Shown one piece after another: positions 1-6,043 of a stretch of DNA of 6,287 nt. Positions within the stretch are counted from its first letter, which is position 1. Each line of letters begins with the position of its first letter. A program made the position numbers and the translations under genes. The stretch comes from an uncultured Ardenticatenia bacterium (lineage in GTDB: Bacteria; Chloroflexota; Anaerolineae; Promineifilales; Promineifilaceae): assembly GCA_937858165.1 (NCBI GenBank), contig CALLZA010000233.1, positions 1-6,287 on the forward strand. Reading direction: 5' to 3'. The notes below the pieces were generated by a model that saw nothing but the letters and a program-made list of their open reading frames with translations, ran no database searches and was not told the DNA's origin.

Positions 1-567
1 CTTTGCCGGGGCGGCCGTTTCTTCCGGGTGGGGGCGCTGGGTGGCGGGGGGCGGGGCCTTTCCCAACCCCGCGGCGGCCAGGCCGCCGACGAGGGCCGGA
101 GGGTCGATCGCCTCGGCCGGGTAGTCGCGGGGGGCGGCCGTCGGCACGTTGAGCGCGCGGATGGGCCGGTCGTGGAGCAGCAGCGGCACGGCCAGAAGCG
201 ACCGGAAGCGCCGCTCCTCGGTGTCCTCCAGCCACTTGAAGTGTGGGTCGTGCTGGGCGTCGGCGGCGTAGACGGGCCGGTTCTGCACCACGGCGTAGCC
301 GGTCATGCCCTCGCCGACCTGCAACGTGGCCAGCCCCAGCGCCCGCCGCGCCAGCCCGGTGGAGGCCCGCAGCCGCAGCGTCACGTCGTCGGTATCCAGC
401 AGGTAGATGGCGCAGGAGTCGACGCCCATGATCTCCGTCGTCTGGCGAACAATGAGGTCCAGCGTCGTGTCGAGGTCGAGCGCGGAACTGAGCGCGCGGG
501 CAATCTCTCGCAGGGCAGTGAAGGCGCGCGGGCCGGAGGGGCCAAGAGCGGGTGGTTGGGTGGTCAC
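1..567 (-). CDS. GAF-domain sensor protein, 3' end beyond window
   Basis: The reading frame runs open from a GTG at 567 to the window edge (189 codons, no stop), so the C-terminus is missing. Residues about 16-167 read as a GAF small-molecule-binding domain. They show an N-terminal helix (FTALREIARALSSALDLD), a first strand SCAIYLLD (51-58), the loop-strand LQVGEGMTGYAV (82-93), NRPVYAADAQHDPHF (96-110) and the core RFRSLLAVPLLL (120-131), followed by ALNVPTAAPRDY. This resembles the GAF type found ahead of PtsP/NifA-like or kinase outputs, but no output domain is visible. A Pro-rich stretch follows from residue 170. No signal peptide or membrane segment is seen, so it is probably a cytoplasmic sensor. 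The start is well fixed: an in-frame TAA at 577-579 lies four codons upstream and no other start codon intervenes. The gene is divergent from the CAP gene. Ligand and output are unknown. Confidence 0.8.
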   Translation of the reverse strand, partial: MTTQPPALGPSGPRAFTALREIARALSSALDLDTTLDLIVRQTTEIMGVDSCAIYLLDTDDVTLRLRASTGLARRALGLATLQVGEGMTGYAVVQNRPVYAADAQHDPHFKWLEDTEERRFRSLLAVPLLLHDRPIRALNVPTAAPRDYPAEAIDPPALVGGLAAAGLGKAPPPATQRPHPEETAAPAK

Positions 568-575
568 GAGCGGCC

Positions 576-581
576 ATTATA
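576..581 (-). promoter_or_regulatory. -10 box (TATAAT) of the GAF gene, leaderless arrangement
   Basis: A perfect TATAAT on the minus strand ends eight bases before the GTG codon at 567. A transcript beginning the usual 6-9 bases downstream would start at or within two bases of the GTG, which leaves no room for a ribosome binding site. No good -35 hexamer is seen 16-18 bases upstream. The same GTATAAT heptamer recurs at the other two promoter candidates of this window. Confidence 0.5.
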
Positions 582-612
582 CGACTGAGTGAGCCGCAGA
601 GCCATTGCGCGT

Positions 613-642
613 CGAGAAGCCGGGGCTTTTCTCGCCGAGAAA
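613..642. repeat. Three-arm CGAGAA/TTCTCG inverted repeat in divergent promoter region
   Basis: CGAGAA occurs at 613-618 and again at 636-641, with the complementary TTCTCG between them at 629-634. The middle arm can pair with either flank: GAGAAGCC (614-621) with GGCTTTTCTC (624-633), or TTTCTC (628-633) with GAGAAA (637-642) across a 3-nt loop. It lies between the two divergent -10 candidates, a position suited to an operator. Function is inference only. The rest of 568-726 shows no gene. Confidence 0.35.
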
Positions 643-665
643 TGGGCTCTCACATTCGTCTTGTG

Positions 666-671
666 TATAAT
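666..671 (+). promoter_or_regulatory. -10 box (TATAAT) candidate for the CAP gene
   Basis: A perfect TATAAT preceded by G lies 55 bases before the ATG at 727. There is no convincing -35 at 16-18 bp spacing. A TTGACT at 692-697 lies downstream but has no matching -10. The leader would be about 48 nt, with a weak AAGGG (714-718) eight bases before the start codon as the likely ribosome binding site. Confidence 0.45.
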
Positions 672-726
672 CGCCCGCTCAGAAAGTACTGTTGACTACG
701 GTAGAGGGTAGGCAAGGGTTAACAAG

Positions 727-1902
727 ATGAATCGCAACGTGTTGCTGGTGTTGTTGGCTATGTCACTGTTGGGCAATGGAGTTCTGCTGGTGATGCTGCT
801 GGGACGGCCGGATACGCCAGGCGGCGATGCCGCCCCGATCGCGGCTGAAGCCACGCCGGCGACTCTGACCGCCTTACCCACTCAGGTGCCCACGTTGCCC
901 CCATCCACGGCCGACGCGCCACCGACCAAACGACCGCCCGCTGTCTCGCTTGCGGCGGCCACGCCCACGCAAGCTCCGGCCGACCCATTACCCACGGCGA
1001 CCTCTGTCCCTCCGACGCCGGTCGCGCCCACACTCACCCCCGCATCCCCGACGCCCACGCCGACGCCGCAACCCTCGCCGACCATTGTCGCCCTCGACCC
1101 GGAGTGGTTGCGCTACCTGAACGACTTCCGCGCCGCGGCCCGGCTGCCGGTGCTACGCGAGGACAGCGCCTGGTCGGCCGAAAGCGGTCTGCACAGCCGC
1201 TACATGGTTCTATCGGGCGACGTGGGCCACAGCGAAAACCCGGACAATCCGTTCTATACCAATGCCGGCAACACGGCCGGCGATACCGGCAACATCGCCA
1301 TCGGCAACGCCAGTTCGGCTCCATTCCAGTGGGCCTTTAATTACTGGCTGTCGGCCCCTTTCCATGCCGTGCCGATGCTCGACCCGCAACTGGCGGTGAC
1401 CGGCTTTGGCGAGTACCGCGACCCGTCGGGCATCCAGACCATCGGAGCGACGCTGGACGTGGAGCGAGGGCGCGGGCCACTGCCCGATGGCGTGCAGTTT
1501 CCCATCTTCTGGCCGGGCAACGACAGCGTGACCTGGGTGCTGCGCTACTCGCTGCCGGAGTTTCCGGCTGCGCTCAGCCATTGCGCCGGCTACTCTCAGG
1601 CCACCGGTGCGCCGATCATCATCCAGATCGGTGACGGCAGCCGGACGCCTACTGTAACCGCTACCACCGTGCTGCGCGACGGTGAGCCGGTGGCCCACTG
1701 CCGGTTCGACGAGACCAACTACACCCACCCCGACGCCTGGACGCAGCGCTCGGCCCGTCTCATCCTCGACCAACGCGACGCCATTGTACTCATCCCCACC
1801 GCGCCGATGGTGCCCGACGCGACCTACGCCGTGCGCGTGGACACCAACGGCGAGACGTACACCTGGAGCTTCCGGACTGCCGTTGGCCCGCCGGAAGAGT
1901 AA
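727..1902 (+). CDS. CAP-superfamily (SCP/PR-1-like) exported protein with C-terminal Ig-like segment
   Basis: This 391-aa protein has four regions. Residues 5-25 are a hydrophobic N-terminal segment with no clear cleavage site, so probably a membrane anchor. Residues 40-118 are a low-complexity Pro/Thr/Ala linker ending in TPTPTPQPSPT. Residues about 124-248 are a CAP domain. The C-terminal part (255-386) has two cysteines, C286 and C325, that could form a disulfide, and ends in an Ig-like strand pattern (IVLIPTAPMVPDATYAVRV, then YTWSFRT) as in SbsA-type Ig-like domains. CAP landmarks are LHSRYM (155-160), GHSE (167-170) and a Trp-plus-PFH motif, YWLSAPFHAVPMLDP (206-220). H168 and H213 match the usual CAP pocket histidines, but the usual GEN glutamate is GN (N189) here, so a catalytic role is doubtful. 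It probably acts outside the membrane, in envelope or extracellular matrix. It is a lone gene, divergent from the GAF gene and convergent with glnA. Substrate unknown. Confidence 0.85.
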   Translation: MNRNVLLVLLAMSLLGNGVLLVMLLGRPDTPGGDAAPIAAEATPATLTALPTQVPTLPPSTADAPPTKRPPAVSLAAATPTQAPADPLPTATSVPPTPVAPTLTPASPTPTPTPQPSPTIVALDPEWLRYLNDFRAAARLPVLREDSAWSAESGLHSRYMVLSGDVGHSENPDNPFYTNAGNTAGDTGNIAIGNASSAPFQWAFNYWLSAPFHAVPMLDPQLAVTGFGEYRDPSGIQTIGATLDVERGRGPLPDGVQFPIFWPGNDSVTWVLRYSLPEFPAALSHCAGYSQATGAPIIIQIGDGSRTPTVTATTVLRDGEPVAHCRFDETNYTHPDAWTQRSARLILDQRDAIVLIPTAPMVPDATYAVRVDTNGETYTWSFRTAVGPPEE

Positions 1903-1904
1903 GA

Positions 1905-1983
1905 CCTCACGCAAAGATCGCCAAGAACGCAAAGAAGAAACTCTTTTTGCGTTCTTGGCGTCCTTGGCGATCTTTGCGTGAGG
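1905..1983. repeat. Long hairpin of 9-nt units; likely bidirectional terminator
   Basis: The left arm (1905-1937) begins CCTCAC and continues as three 9-mers: CGCAAAGAT, CGCCAAGAA, CGCAAAGAA. The right arm (1943-1983) is its reverse complement with one extra 9-nt unit (TCCTTGGCG, 1961-1969), giving four units, and it closes on GTGAGG. The loop is only a few bases. The element fills the 92-bp gap between the converging CAP gene and glnA, and the plus-strand side is followed by a T-rich stretch (CTCTTTTCTCTTT). It therefore probably stops transcription, at least from the CAP gene. Repeats of this CGCAAAGA type are dispersed in several GC-rich genomes, so it may be one copy of a multicopy intergenic element; other copies cannot be seen here. 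Confidence 0.75.
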
Positions 1984-1994
1984 CTCTTTTCTCT

Positions 1995-3398
1995 TTATAC
2001 GCCGTAGTAGAGCAGGAACTCATACGGATGCGGCCGCAGGCTAACCGGGCCGATCTCCGTCTCGTGCTTGTAGCTCATGTAGGCGTCGAGCACATCGGGG
2101 GTGAAGACACCACCTTCCAGCAGGAAGTCGTGGTCGGCCACCAGGGCGTCGAGCGCCTCGTTCAACTTGCCAACGGTCATCGTTACCTTGTTGATGTTTT
2201 CCTCGTCGAAGAGGTCCATCTCTGCCGGCTCACCGGGATCAATCTGGTTCTTGATGCCGTCCAGGCCGGCCATGAGACAGGCGGCGAAGGCCAGGTACGG
2301 GTTGGCCGCCGGGTCGGGGCAGCGGAACTCGATGCGCTTGGCCTTGGGCGACTTGGAGTACATGGGGATGCGCACGGCTGCTGAGCGGTTGCGGGCGGAG
2401 TAGGCGATGACGACGGGAGCCTCATAGCCGGGCACGAGGCGGCGGTAGGAGTTGGTCGTCGGGGCGCAGATGGCCAGCAGCGCGTTGATGTGCTTCAGGA
2501 TGCCGCCGATGTACCACTTCGCCATCTGGCTCAGCCCGGCATAGCCGGCCGCGTCGTAGAACAACGGCTGGCCGTCCTTCCACAGGCTCTGGTGGGTGTG
2601 CATGCCGGAGCCGTTGTCGGCGTAGATCGGCTTGGGCATGAAGGTGACCGTCTTGCCGTGGCGCTGGGCGACGTTCTTGACGATGTACTTGTAAAGTTGG
2701 ACGTTGTCGGCCATCTTCAGCAAGTTGTCAAAGCGCATGTCGATCTCGCACTGGCCGGCCGTGCCGACTTCGTGGTGGTGTAGCTCGATGGGCACGCCGG
2801 CGTCGATCAGTTCGCGTACCATCTCCGAGCGCAGGTCTTGCAGGGTGTCGAATGGCGCGACGGGGAAGTAGCCGCGCTTGTGGGGCACCGAGTGGCCAAA
2901 GCCGAAGATGCCGTTGTTCCACGGCCCTTCGACGCTGTCCACCTGGTAGGCGGCCGAGTACTCGCCGGCCGAGTACATGACCTTGTCAAAGACAAAGAAC
3001 TCTGCCTCGGGGCCAAAGTAGGCCGTGTCGGCGATACCGGTGCTCTTCATGTACTCGACCGCCTTGCGGGCCACGTAGCGCGGGTCGCGCGAATAGGGCT
3101 GGCGGCTGATGGGGTCATAGACGTCGCCGATCAGGCTGAGCGTCGGCGCGGCGCAGATGGGATCGACGATGGCCGTGTTCGGATCGCAGATCAGGATCAT
3201 GTCGCTCGACTCGATGCTCTGGAATCCGCGAATCGACGAGCCATCGAAGCCCAACCCTTCCTCAAAGGCGTCTTCGGCGCTGAAGTGCTCGATCGGCAGC
3301 GAGAAGTGCTGCCACTGGCCGAACAGGTCGGTAAACTTGACGTCGACGACTTCGATTCCGCGCTCTTCGACCAGTTTTAGTACATCGCTAGGTGTCAT
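1995..3398 (-). CDS. glnA: Glutamine synthetase type I (GSI-beta-like, Phe at the adenylylation position)
   Basis: This enzyme catalyses the ATP-dependent condensation of ammonium with glutamate to glutamine, normally as a cytoplasmic dodecamer, and is the main entry of ammonium into metabolism. At 467 aa it matches the longer GSI-beta class. Diagnostic sites in order: FDGSS with D52; GPEAEFF with E131 and E133; HHHEVGTAGQCEID with E210 and E218 (metal and substrate ligands); NGSGMHTHQS with H267; NSYRR with R319; GYEAP with flap E326; RSAAVRIP with R343; EFRCPDP with E357 and R359. All catalytic positions are present. The adenylylation loop reads EMDLFDEEN instead of the usual NLYDLPPEE, so Tyr397 is Phe (codon at 2208-2210). 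The start is supported by GGAGG at 3409-3413, ten bases upstream. It is third in order after amt and an unknown gene, separated by 161 bp carrying its own promoter and leader candidates. Confidence 0.97.
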   Translation of the reverse strand: MTPSDVLKLVEERGIEVVDVKFTDLFGQWQHFSLPIEHFSAEDAFEEGLGFDGSSIRGFQSIESSDMILICDPNTAIVDPICAAPTLSLIGDVYDPISRQPYSRDPRYVARKAVEYMKSTGIADTAYFGPEAEFFVFDKVMYSAGEYSAAYQVDSVEGPWNNGIFGFGHSVPHKRGYFPVAPFDTLQDLRSEMVRELIDAGVPIELHHHEVGTAGQCEIDMRFDNLLKMADNVQLYKYIVKNVAQRHGKTVTFMPKPIYADNGSGMHTHQSLWKDGQPLFYDAAGYAGLSQMAKWYIGGILKHINALLAICAPTTNSYRRLVPGYEAPVVIAYSARNRSAAVRIPMYSKSPKAKRIEFRCPDPAANPYLAFAACLMAGLDGIKNQIDPGEPAEMDLFDEENINKVTMTVGKLNEALDALVADHDFLLEGGVFTPDVLDAYMSYKHETEIGPVSLRPHPYEFLLYYGV

Positions 3399-3436
3399 GG
3401 TTCTTGTTCCTCCGCAAACTCACAGACAACAATGAA

Positions 3437-3473
3437 GACCCGGCCGCCCGCGGGGGCTGTGTTTGGCCGGGTC
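3437..3473 (-). promoter_or_regulatory. glnA leader hairpin, possible attenuator or terminator
   Basis: On the minus strand GACCCGGCC (3473-3465) and GGCCGGGTC (3445-3437) form a perfect 9-bp GC-rich stem. The 19-nt loop contains its own palindrome CCCGCGGG (3447-3454). It is followed by TTCATTGTTGT, T-rich but interrupted. It ends 38 bases before the glnA ATG. It may be a weak terminator of the amt transcript, an attenuator of glnA, or an mRNA-stabilising stem. Confidence 0.5.
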
Positions 3474-3516
3474 GACTGACGACTCTGCAACAAACGAATG
3501 GTGATGGCTCCCTGTT

Positions 3517-3544
3517 ACATCACAGATGTCCACATCATAGATGC
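3517..3544 (-). promoter_or_regulatory. Tandem palindromic 13-mers upstream of glnA, operator-like
   Basis: Read on the minus strand, GCATCTATGATGT and ACATCTGTGATGT lie side by side with GG between them (15-bp period, 11 of 13 bases equal). Each is itself a palindrome with a 3-nt centre: ACATC-TGT-GATGT is perfect and GCATC-TAT-GATGT has one mismatch. The tandem sits 119-146 bases before the glnA start and 15 bases past the stop of the preceding gene. The layout suits cooperative binding of a dimeric regulator. It does not match a nitrogen-regulator consensus I can name (not NtcA GTA-N8-TAC, not GlnR). Confidence 0.45.
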
Positions 3545-3558
3545 TGACTCTCCTCTAG

Positions 3559-3564
3559 ATTATA
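3559..3564 (-). promoter_or_regulatory. -10 box (TATAAT) candidate for glnA, overlapping the upstream stop codon
   Basis: A perfect TATAAT on the minus strand shares its TAA with the stop codon (3560-3562) of the preceding gene. Transcription from it would start near 3552 and give a leader of about 150 nt containing the tandem 13-mers and the 3437-3473 hairpin. No -35 consensus is visible. A second, weaker hexamer TATGAT (3539-3534) lies inside the first 13-mer. Confidence 0.45.
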
Positions 3565-4609
3565 CGGCAAGCGGGGCCAGCGTGCTGCCACCGCGCGCCG
3601 CGACGTATTCGGCGTGGACTGTCTCGTCGATGCCGTTCACAGTGACGTAGGTCGGCACGCTGATCTTGCCGATCTCGGTCAGTTCCTCGCCGACCTTGAA
3701 TTGAAGGTGGGGTACATCGGCGGCGAAGTGCAGCGACACGCGCCCCATGCGGTTGGTGCGGGCGGCGATCAGCTTGCCGCGCGCCTCGTCAACGTAGATC
3801 GGTATCCTGCGCCGCTCGCTTTCTCTGGAGCGGTCGCTGTAGGTGAAGCTACAGGTATACGGGTGCAGGTGGCGAACCACGGCTACCCAACCCGACGCGG
3901 ACAGCTTGCGCACCCCCACGTCATCGGGGTCGCGCAGCCGCCCCTGGGCCACCAGATAGCCGCCGACCAGCGCCGGCAACTCCAGCACGCCCGCGCCGTC
4001 GGCCAGTTCGGTGATGATCGGCCGGCCATTGAGCGGCGCGACCAAATGGACGATGACCTCTTTGTCGCGGAAAACGGGTGTCTCGGGCCTGCCCGGCACG
4101 CGTAACGTGCACACCGGCGCATAGAGTTGCAGGTCGCGGCGTGCCAGATTGAACACGCTCATCTCCTTGCGATAGCCGATGATACCCGACTCCTTAAAGT
4201 GGTCGGCCAACTCGTTGCGCAGTTCGCCGATCGTTTCGGCGGCGAAGTGGCGGCTGCCTGGGAAACGGGCCAGCAGTTGCCCCTCGTGCCGGTAGATGGG
4301 CCAGGCCCGCTCGCCCAACTGGAAGACATACTCCGGCAGCGAGGCGTAGTGCACCAGCGCCCCCAGGTAGTGATCGATTGTACTCGCCAGCTTCTCCAGG
4401 CTGTCGCGCTCGATGGGCAGCCCGGCTACAGTCGTGCTGTAGACGGTCCGATCGTCCATTGCCGTTATTGGGCGCTTGTAGACCGGAACCTCGTCGATCA
4501 TCGTCGCCACGCCCAGCGGCGTCAGGTCAATCATCGCCAGCAGTTGCGGCTCATCAGGCCGGCCGCTCCAGCCCGGATTGTCGTGAAAGGTGATCCGACT
4601 GTGCATCAT
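3560..4609 (-). CDS. Unrecognised 349-aa protein coupled to amt
   Basis: I do not recognise this family. The protein appears soluble: there is no signal peptide and no membrane-length hydrophobic run. It is rich in short beta-like segments, with one probable helix at about 67-90 (ERDSLEKLASTIDHYLGALV) and another at about 121-141. Distinctive stretches are GWSGRPDEP (13-21), EYVFQLGERAWPIYRHEG (93-110), APLNGRPIITELADGAG (191-207), an Arg/Ser/Glu-rich turn RSRESERRR (260-268) and a C-terminal part with KVGEELTEIGKISVPTYVTVNGIDETVHAEY (305-335). Only C167 and C253 are cysteines. The ATG follows the amt stop by two bases, with AGGTGA inside the end of amt as a ribosome binding site, so translation is probably coupled to amt. 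A second ATG directly follows and could be the true start. It is far too long for PII (about 112 aa) and lacks a T-loop. A role linked to ammonium use is inferred from position only. Confidence 0.85.
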   Translation of the reverse strand: MMHSRITFHDNPGWSGRPDEPQLLAMIDLTPLGVATMIDEVPVYKRPITAMDDRTVYSTTVAGLPIERDSLEKLASTIDHYLGALVHYASLPEYVFQLGERAWPIYRHEGQLLARFPGSRHFAAETIGELRNELADHFKESGIIGYRKEMSVFNLARRDLQLYAPVCTLRVPGRPETPVFRDKEVIVHLVAPLNGRPIITELADGAGVLELPALVGGYLVAQGRLRDPDDVGVRKLSASGWVAVVRHLHPYTCSFTYSDRSRESERRRIPIYVDEARGKLIAARTNRMGRVSLHFAADVPHLQFKVGEELTEIGKISVPTYVTVNGIDETVHAEYVAARGGSTLAPLAV

Positions 4610-4611
4610 GG

Positions 4612-6006
4612 CTAGTCACCTGCCTGGGGCAACATGCCGCCGCGCGGCGGCTGATCGGCGTCCCAATCGCGCACCTGGATGCCGCGCAACTCGACAGCGT
4701 CGAATTCGGGGTACGACTCGATGCCGTGGTAAGCCAGGTCGATGCCGGCGGCTTCGATTTCCGGAGCCACACGCAAGCCGACGAAGCGCTTGATCAGGTA
4801 GAACATAATAAATGACAGCGGCAGTGTCCAAAGGACACAGGCTACAATGCCGATTGCCTGGATGCCCAGTTGAGTGAAGCCGCCTCCCGACAATAGCCCG
4901 ATACCGTCCGTCCCCCAGATGCCGACGGCCAGCACGCCGAACGCGCCGTTCATGCCGTGAACCGGAAAGGCGCCGACGGGGTCGTCAATACCCAGTCGCT
5001 CCATCAACTGGACGCCGTAATAGGCGATGGCCCCGGCGATGACGCCGATGACCAGGGCTCCCATCGGTGTGACAAAGGCGCAGCCCGCGGTAATGGCCAC
5101 CAGACCGCCGAGTGCGCCATTGAACGCCATGCTGACGTCCCACTTGCGCGTGTAGAGGTACGAGAGCAGCATCGCGGTGATGGCGCCGGTTGTGGCCGCG
5201 AAGTCAGTCGTGACGACAATGTGGGAGATGGGTAGGGGGTCGGCCGCCAGTTGACTGCCGGGGTTGAAACCGAACCAGCCAAACCACAGGATGAACGTGC
5301 CCAGTGCCGCCAGCGGGATATTGTGGCCGCGGATGTTCTGGCCGAACACCTTGTCGCGCCGCTTGCCCATCACAAGCGTGCCGGCCAGACCGATGAGCGC
5401 CCCCACCAGGTGGACGACCGATGAACCGGCGAAGTCGAGATAACCCAGTTGCGCGAGCCAGCCGCCGCCCCAGACCCAGTGGCCGAAGATGGGGTAGATG
5501 AGAACCGCCGTTACCAGACTATAGGCCATATCCCCCTTGAAGTCGGTACGCTCGGCCATCAGGCCGGAGGCGATGGTCGCGGCCGCGGCGCAGAAGACGA
5601 ACTGGAAAAAGAAAAAAGCCAGGGTAGGAATGGTCAGGCCCGGATACACCTCTGGTAGGTTGCGCATGGCAAACCATTCCGTGCCAAAGAATGCGTTGCC
5701 GGAGCCAAACATAAGGCCGAAACCCACGAAGATAAAGCCGAGGGTGCTCATCGTCGTGTCCATGAAGTTCTCGGCCATGATGTTAACCACGTGCTTGGAA
5801 CGAACGAACCCCGCTTCCAGAAAGCCGAAGCCGGCCTGCATGAAGAACACAAGGAACGCCGCAACCAGTACCCATACTGTGTCCAGCGCGTTCACCTCCG
5901 GCTGCTCTCCCTGCGCTGCGGCGGTTTGGGCCAGGACCAGTAGTAGCGCGCCGACTACCAGGACATTTGCCAATCGTCGCCACGTTCTAATATTGCGTTT
6001 CATCAT
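4612..6006 (-). CDS. amt: Ammonium transporter, Amt/MEP/Rh family
   Basis: This inner-membrane protein conducts ammonium into the cell, normally as a trimer. The 464 aa begin with a signal peptide (RR at 10-11, hydrophobic 13-26, likely cleavage after AAA at 29-31) and contain about eleven hydrophobic segments. Family sites, aligned to E. coli AmtB: W179 in HWVWGGG (W148) and S251 in NPGS (S219) at the outer recruitment site; F138 (F107) and F247 (F215) as the Phe gate; D191 in DFAGSS (D160); the twin histidines H199 in VVHLVG (H168) and H350 in FPVHGMNG (H318). The C-terminal tail GLRVAPEIEAAGIDLAYHG (410-428) is the conserved cytoplasmic segment contacted by PII in studied members, extended here by about 35 residues. 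It heads the cluster amt, unknown gene, glnA. Two ATG codons stand in tandem, 6006 and 6003; the ribosome binding site favours 6003. Confidence 0.97.
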   Translation of the reverse strand: MMKRNIRTWRRLANVLVVGALLLVLAQTAAAQGEQPEVNALDTVWVLVAAFLVFFMQAGFGFLEAGFVRSKHVVNIMAENFMDTTMSTLGFIFVGFGLMFGSGNAFFGTEWFAMRNLPEVYPGLTIPTLAFFFFQFVFCAAAATIASGLMAERTDFKGDMAYSLVTAVLIYPIFGHWVWGGGWLAQLGYLDFAGSSVVHLVGALIGLAGTLVMGKRRDKVFGQNIRGHNIPLAALGTFILWFGWFGFNPGSQLAADPLPISHIVVTTDFAATTGAITAMLLSYLYTRKWDVSMAFNGALGGLVAITAGCAFVTPMGALVIGVIAGAIAYYGVQLMERLGIDDPVGAFPVHGMNGAFGVLAVGIWGTDGIGLLSGGGFTQLGIQAIGIVACVLWTLPLSFIMFYLIKRFVGLRVAPEIEAAGIDLAYHGIESYPEFDAVELRGIQVRDWDADQPPRGGMLPQAGD

Positions 6007-6009
6007 TTT

Positions 6010-6015
6010 CCTCCT
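6010..6015 (-). promoter_or_regulatory. amt ribosome binding site deciding between tandem ATGs
   Basis: AGGAGG on the minus strand is a full Shine-Dalgarno core. It stands three bases from the ATG at 6006 but six from the ATG at 6003. The second spacing is closer to the usual optimum, so translation probably starts at 6003 and the protein loses one Met. Confidence 0.7.
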
Positions 6016-6043
6016 ACCTCATTGGGCCGCTCGTCCAGAAACG

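Noticed and set aside
28..588. Plus-strand open frame opposite the GAF gene
   Set aside because: It is rich in Gly/Arg/Gln with no recognisable domain, while the minus frame over the same bases gives a clear GAF domain.
692..697. TTGACT as a -35 box for the CAP gene
   Set aside because: No acceptable -10 lies 16-18 bases downstream before the start codon at 727.
1210..1932. Minus-strand open frame across the CAP gene
   Set aside because: It is low-complexity Arg/Val/Gly shadow translation; the plus frame has the CAP motifs.
1682..1981. Plus-strand open frame running through the 1905-1983 hairpin
   Set aside because: It overlaps the CAP gene in another frame, and its Lys/Arg/Glu tail is only the translation of the 9-nt repeat.
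1905..1983. CRISPR-like array because of the repeated 9-mers
   Set aside because: Units are too short, have no spacers, and are arranged as two complementary arms of one hairpin; no cas gene is present.
3614..4105. Plus-strand open frame opposite the unknown gene between amt and glnA
   Set aside because: The minus frame spans the full 349 codons, is coupled to amt and has balanced composition; the plus frame has no start signal or domain.
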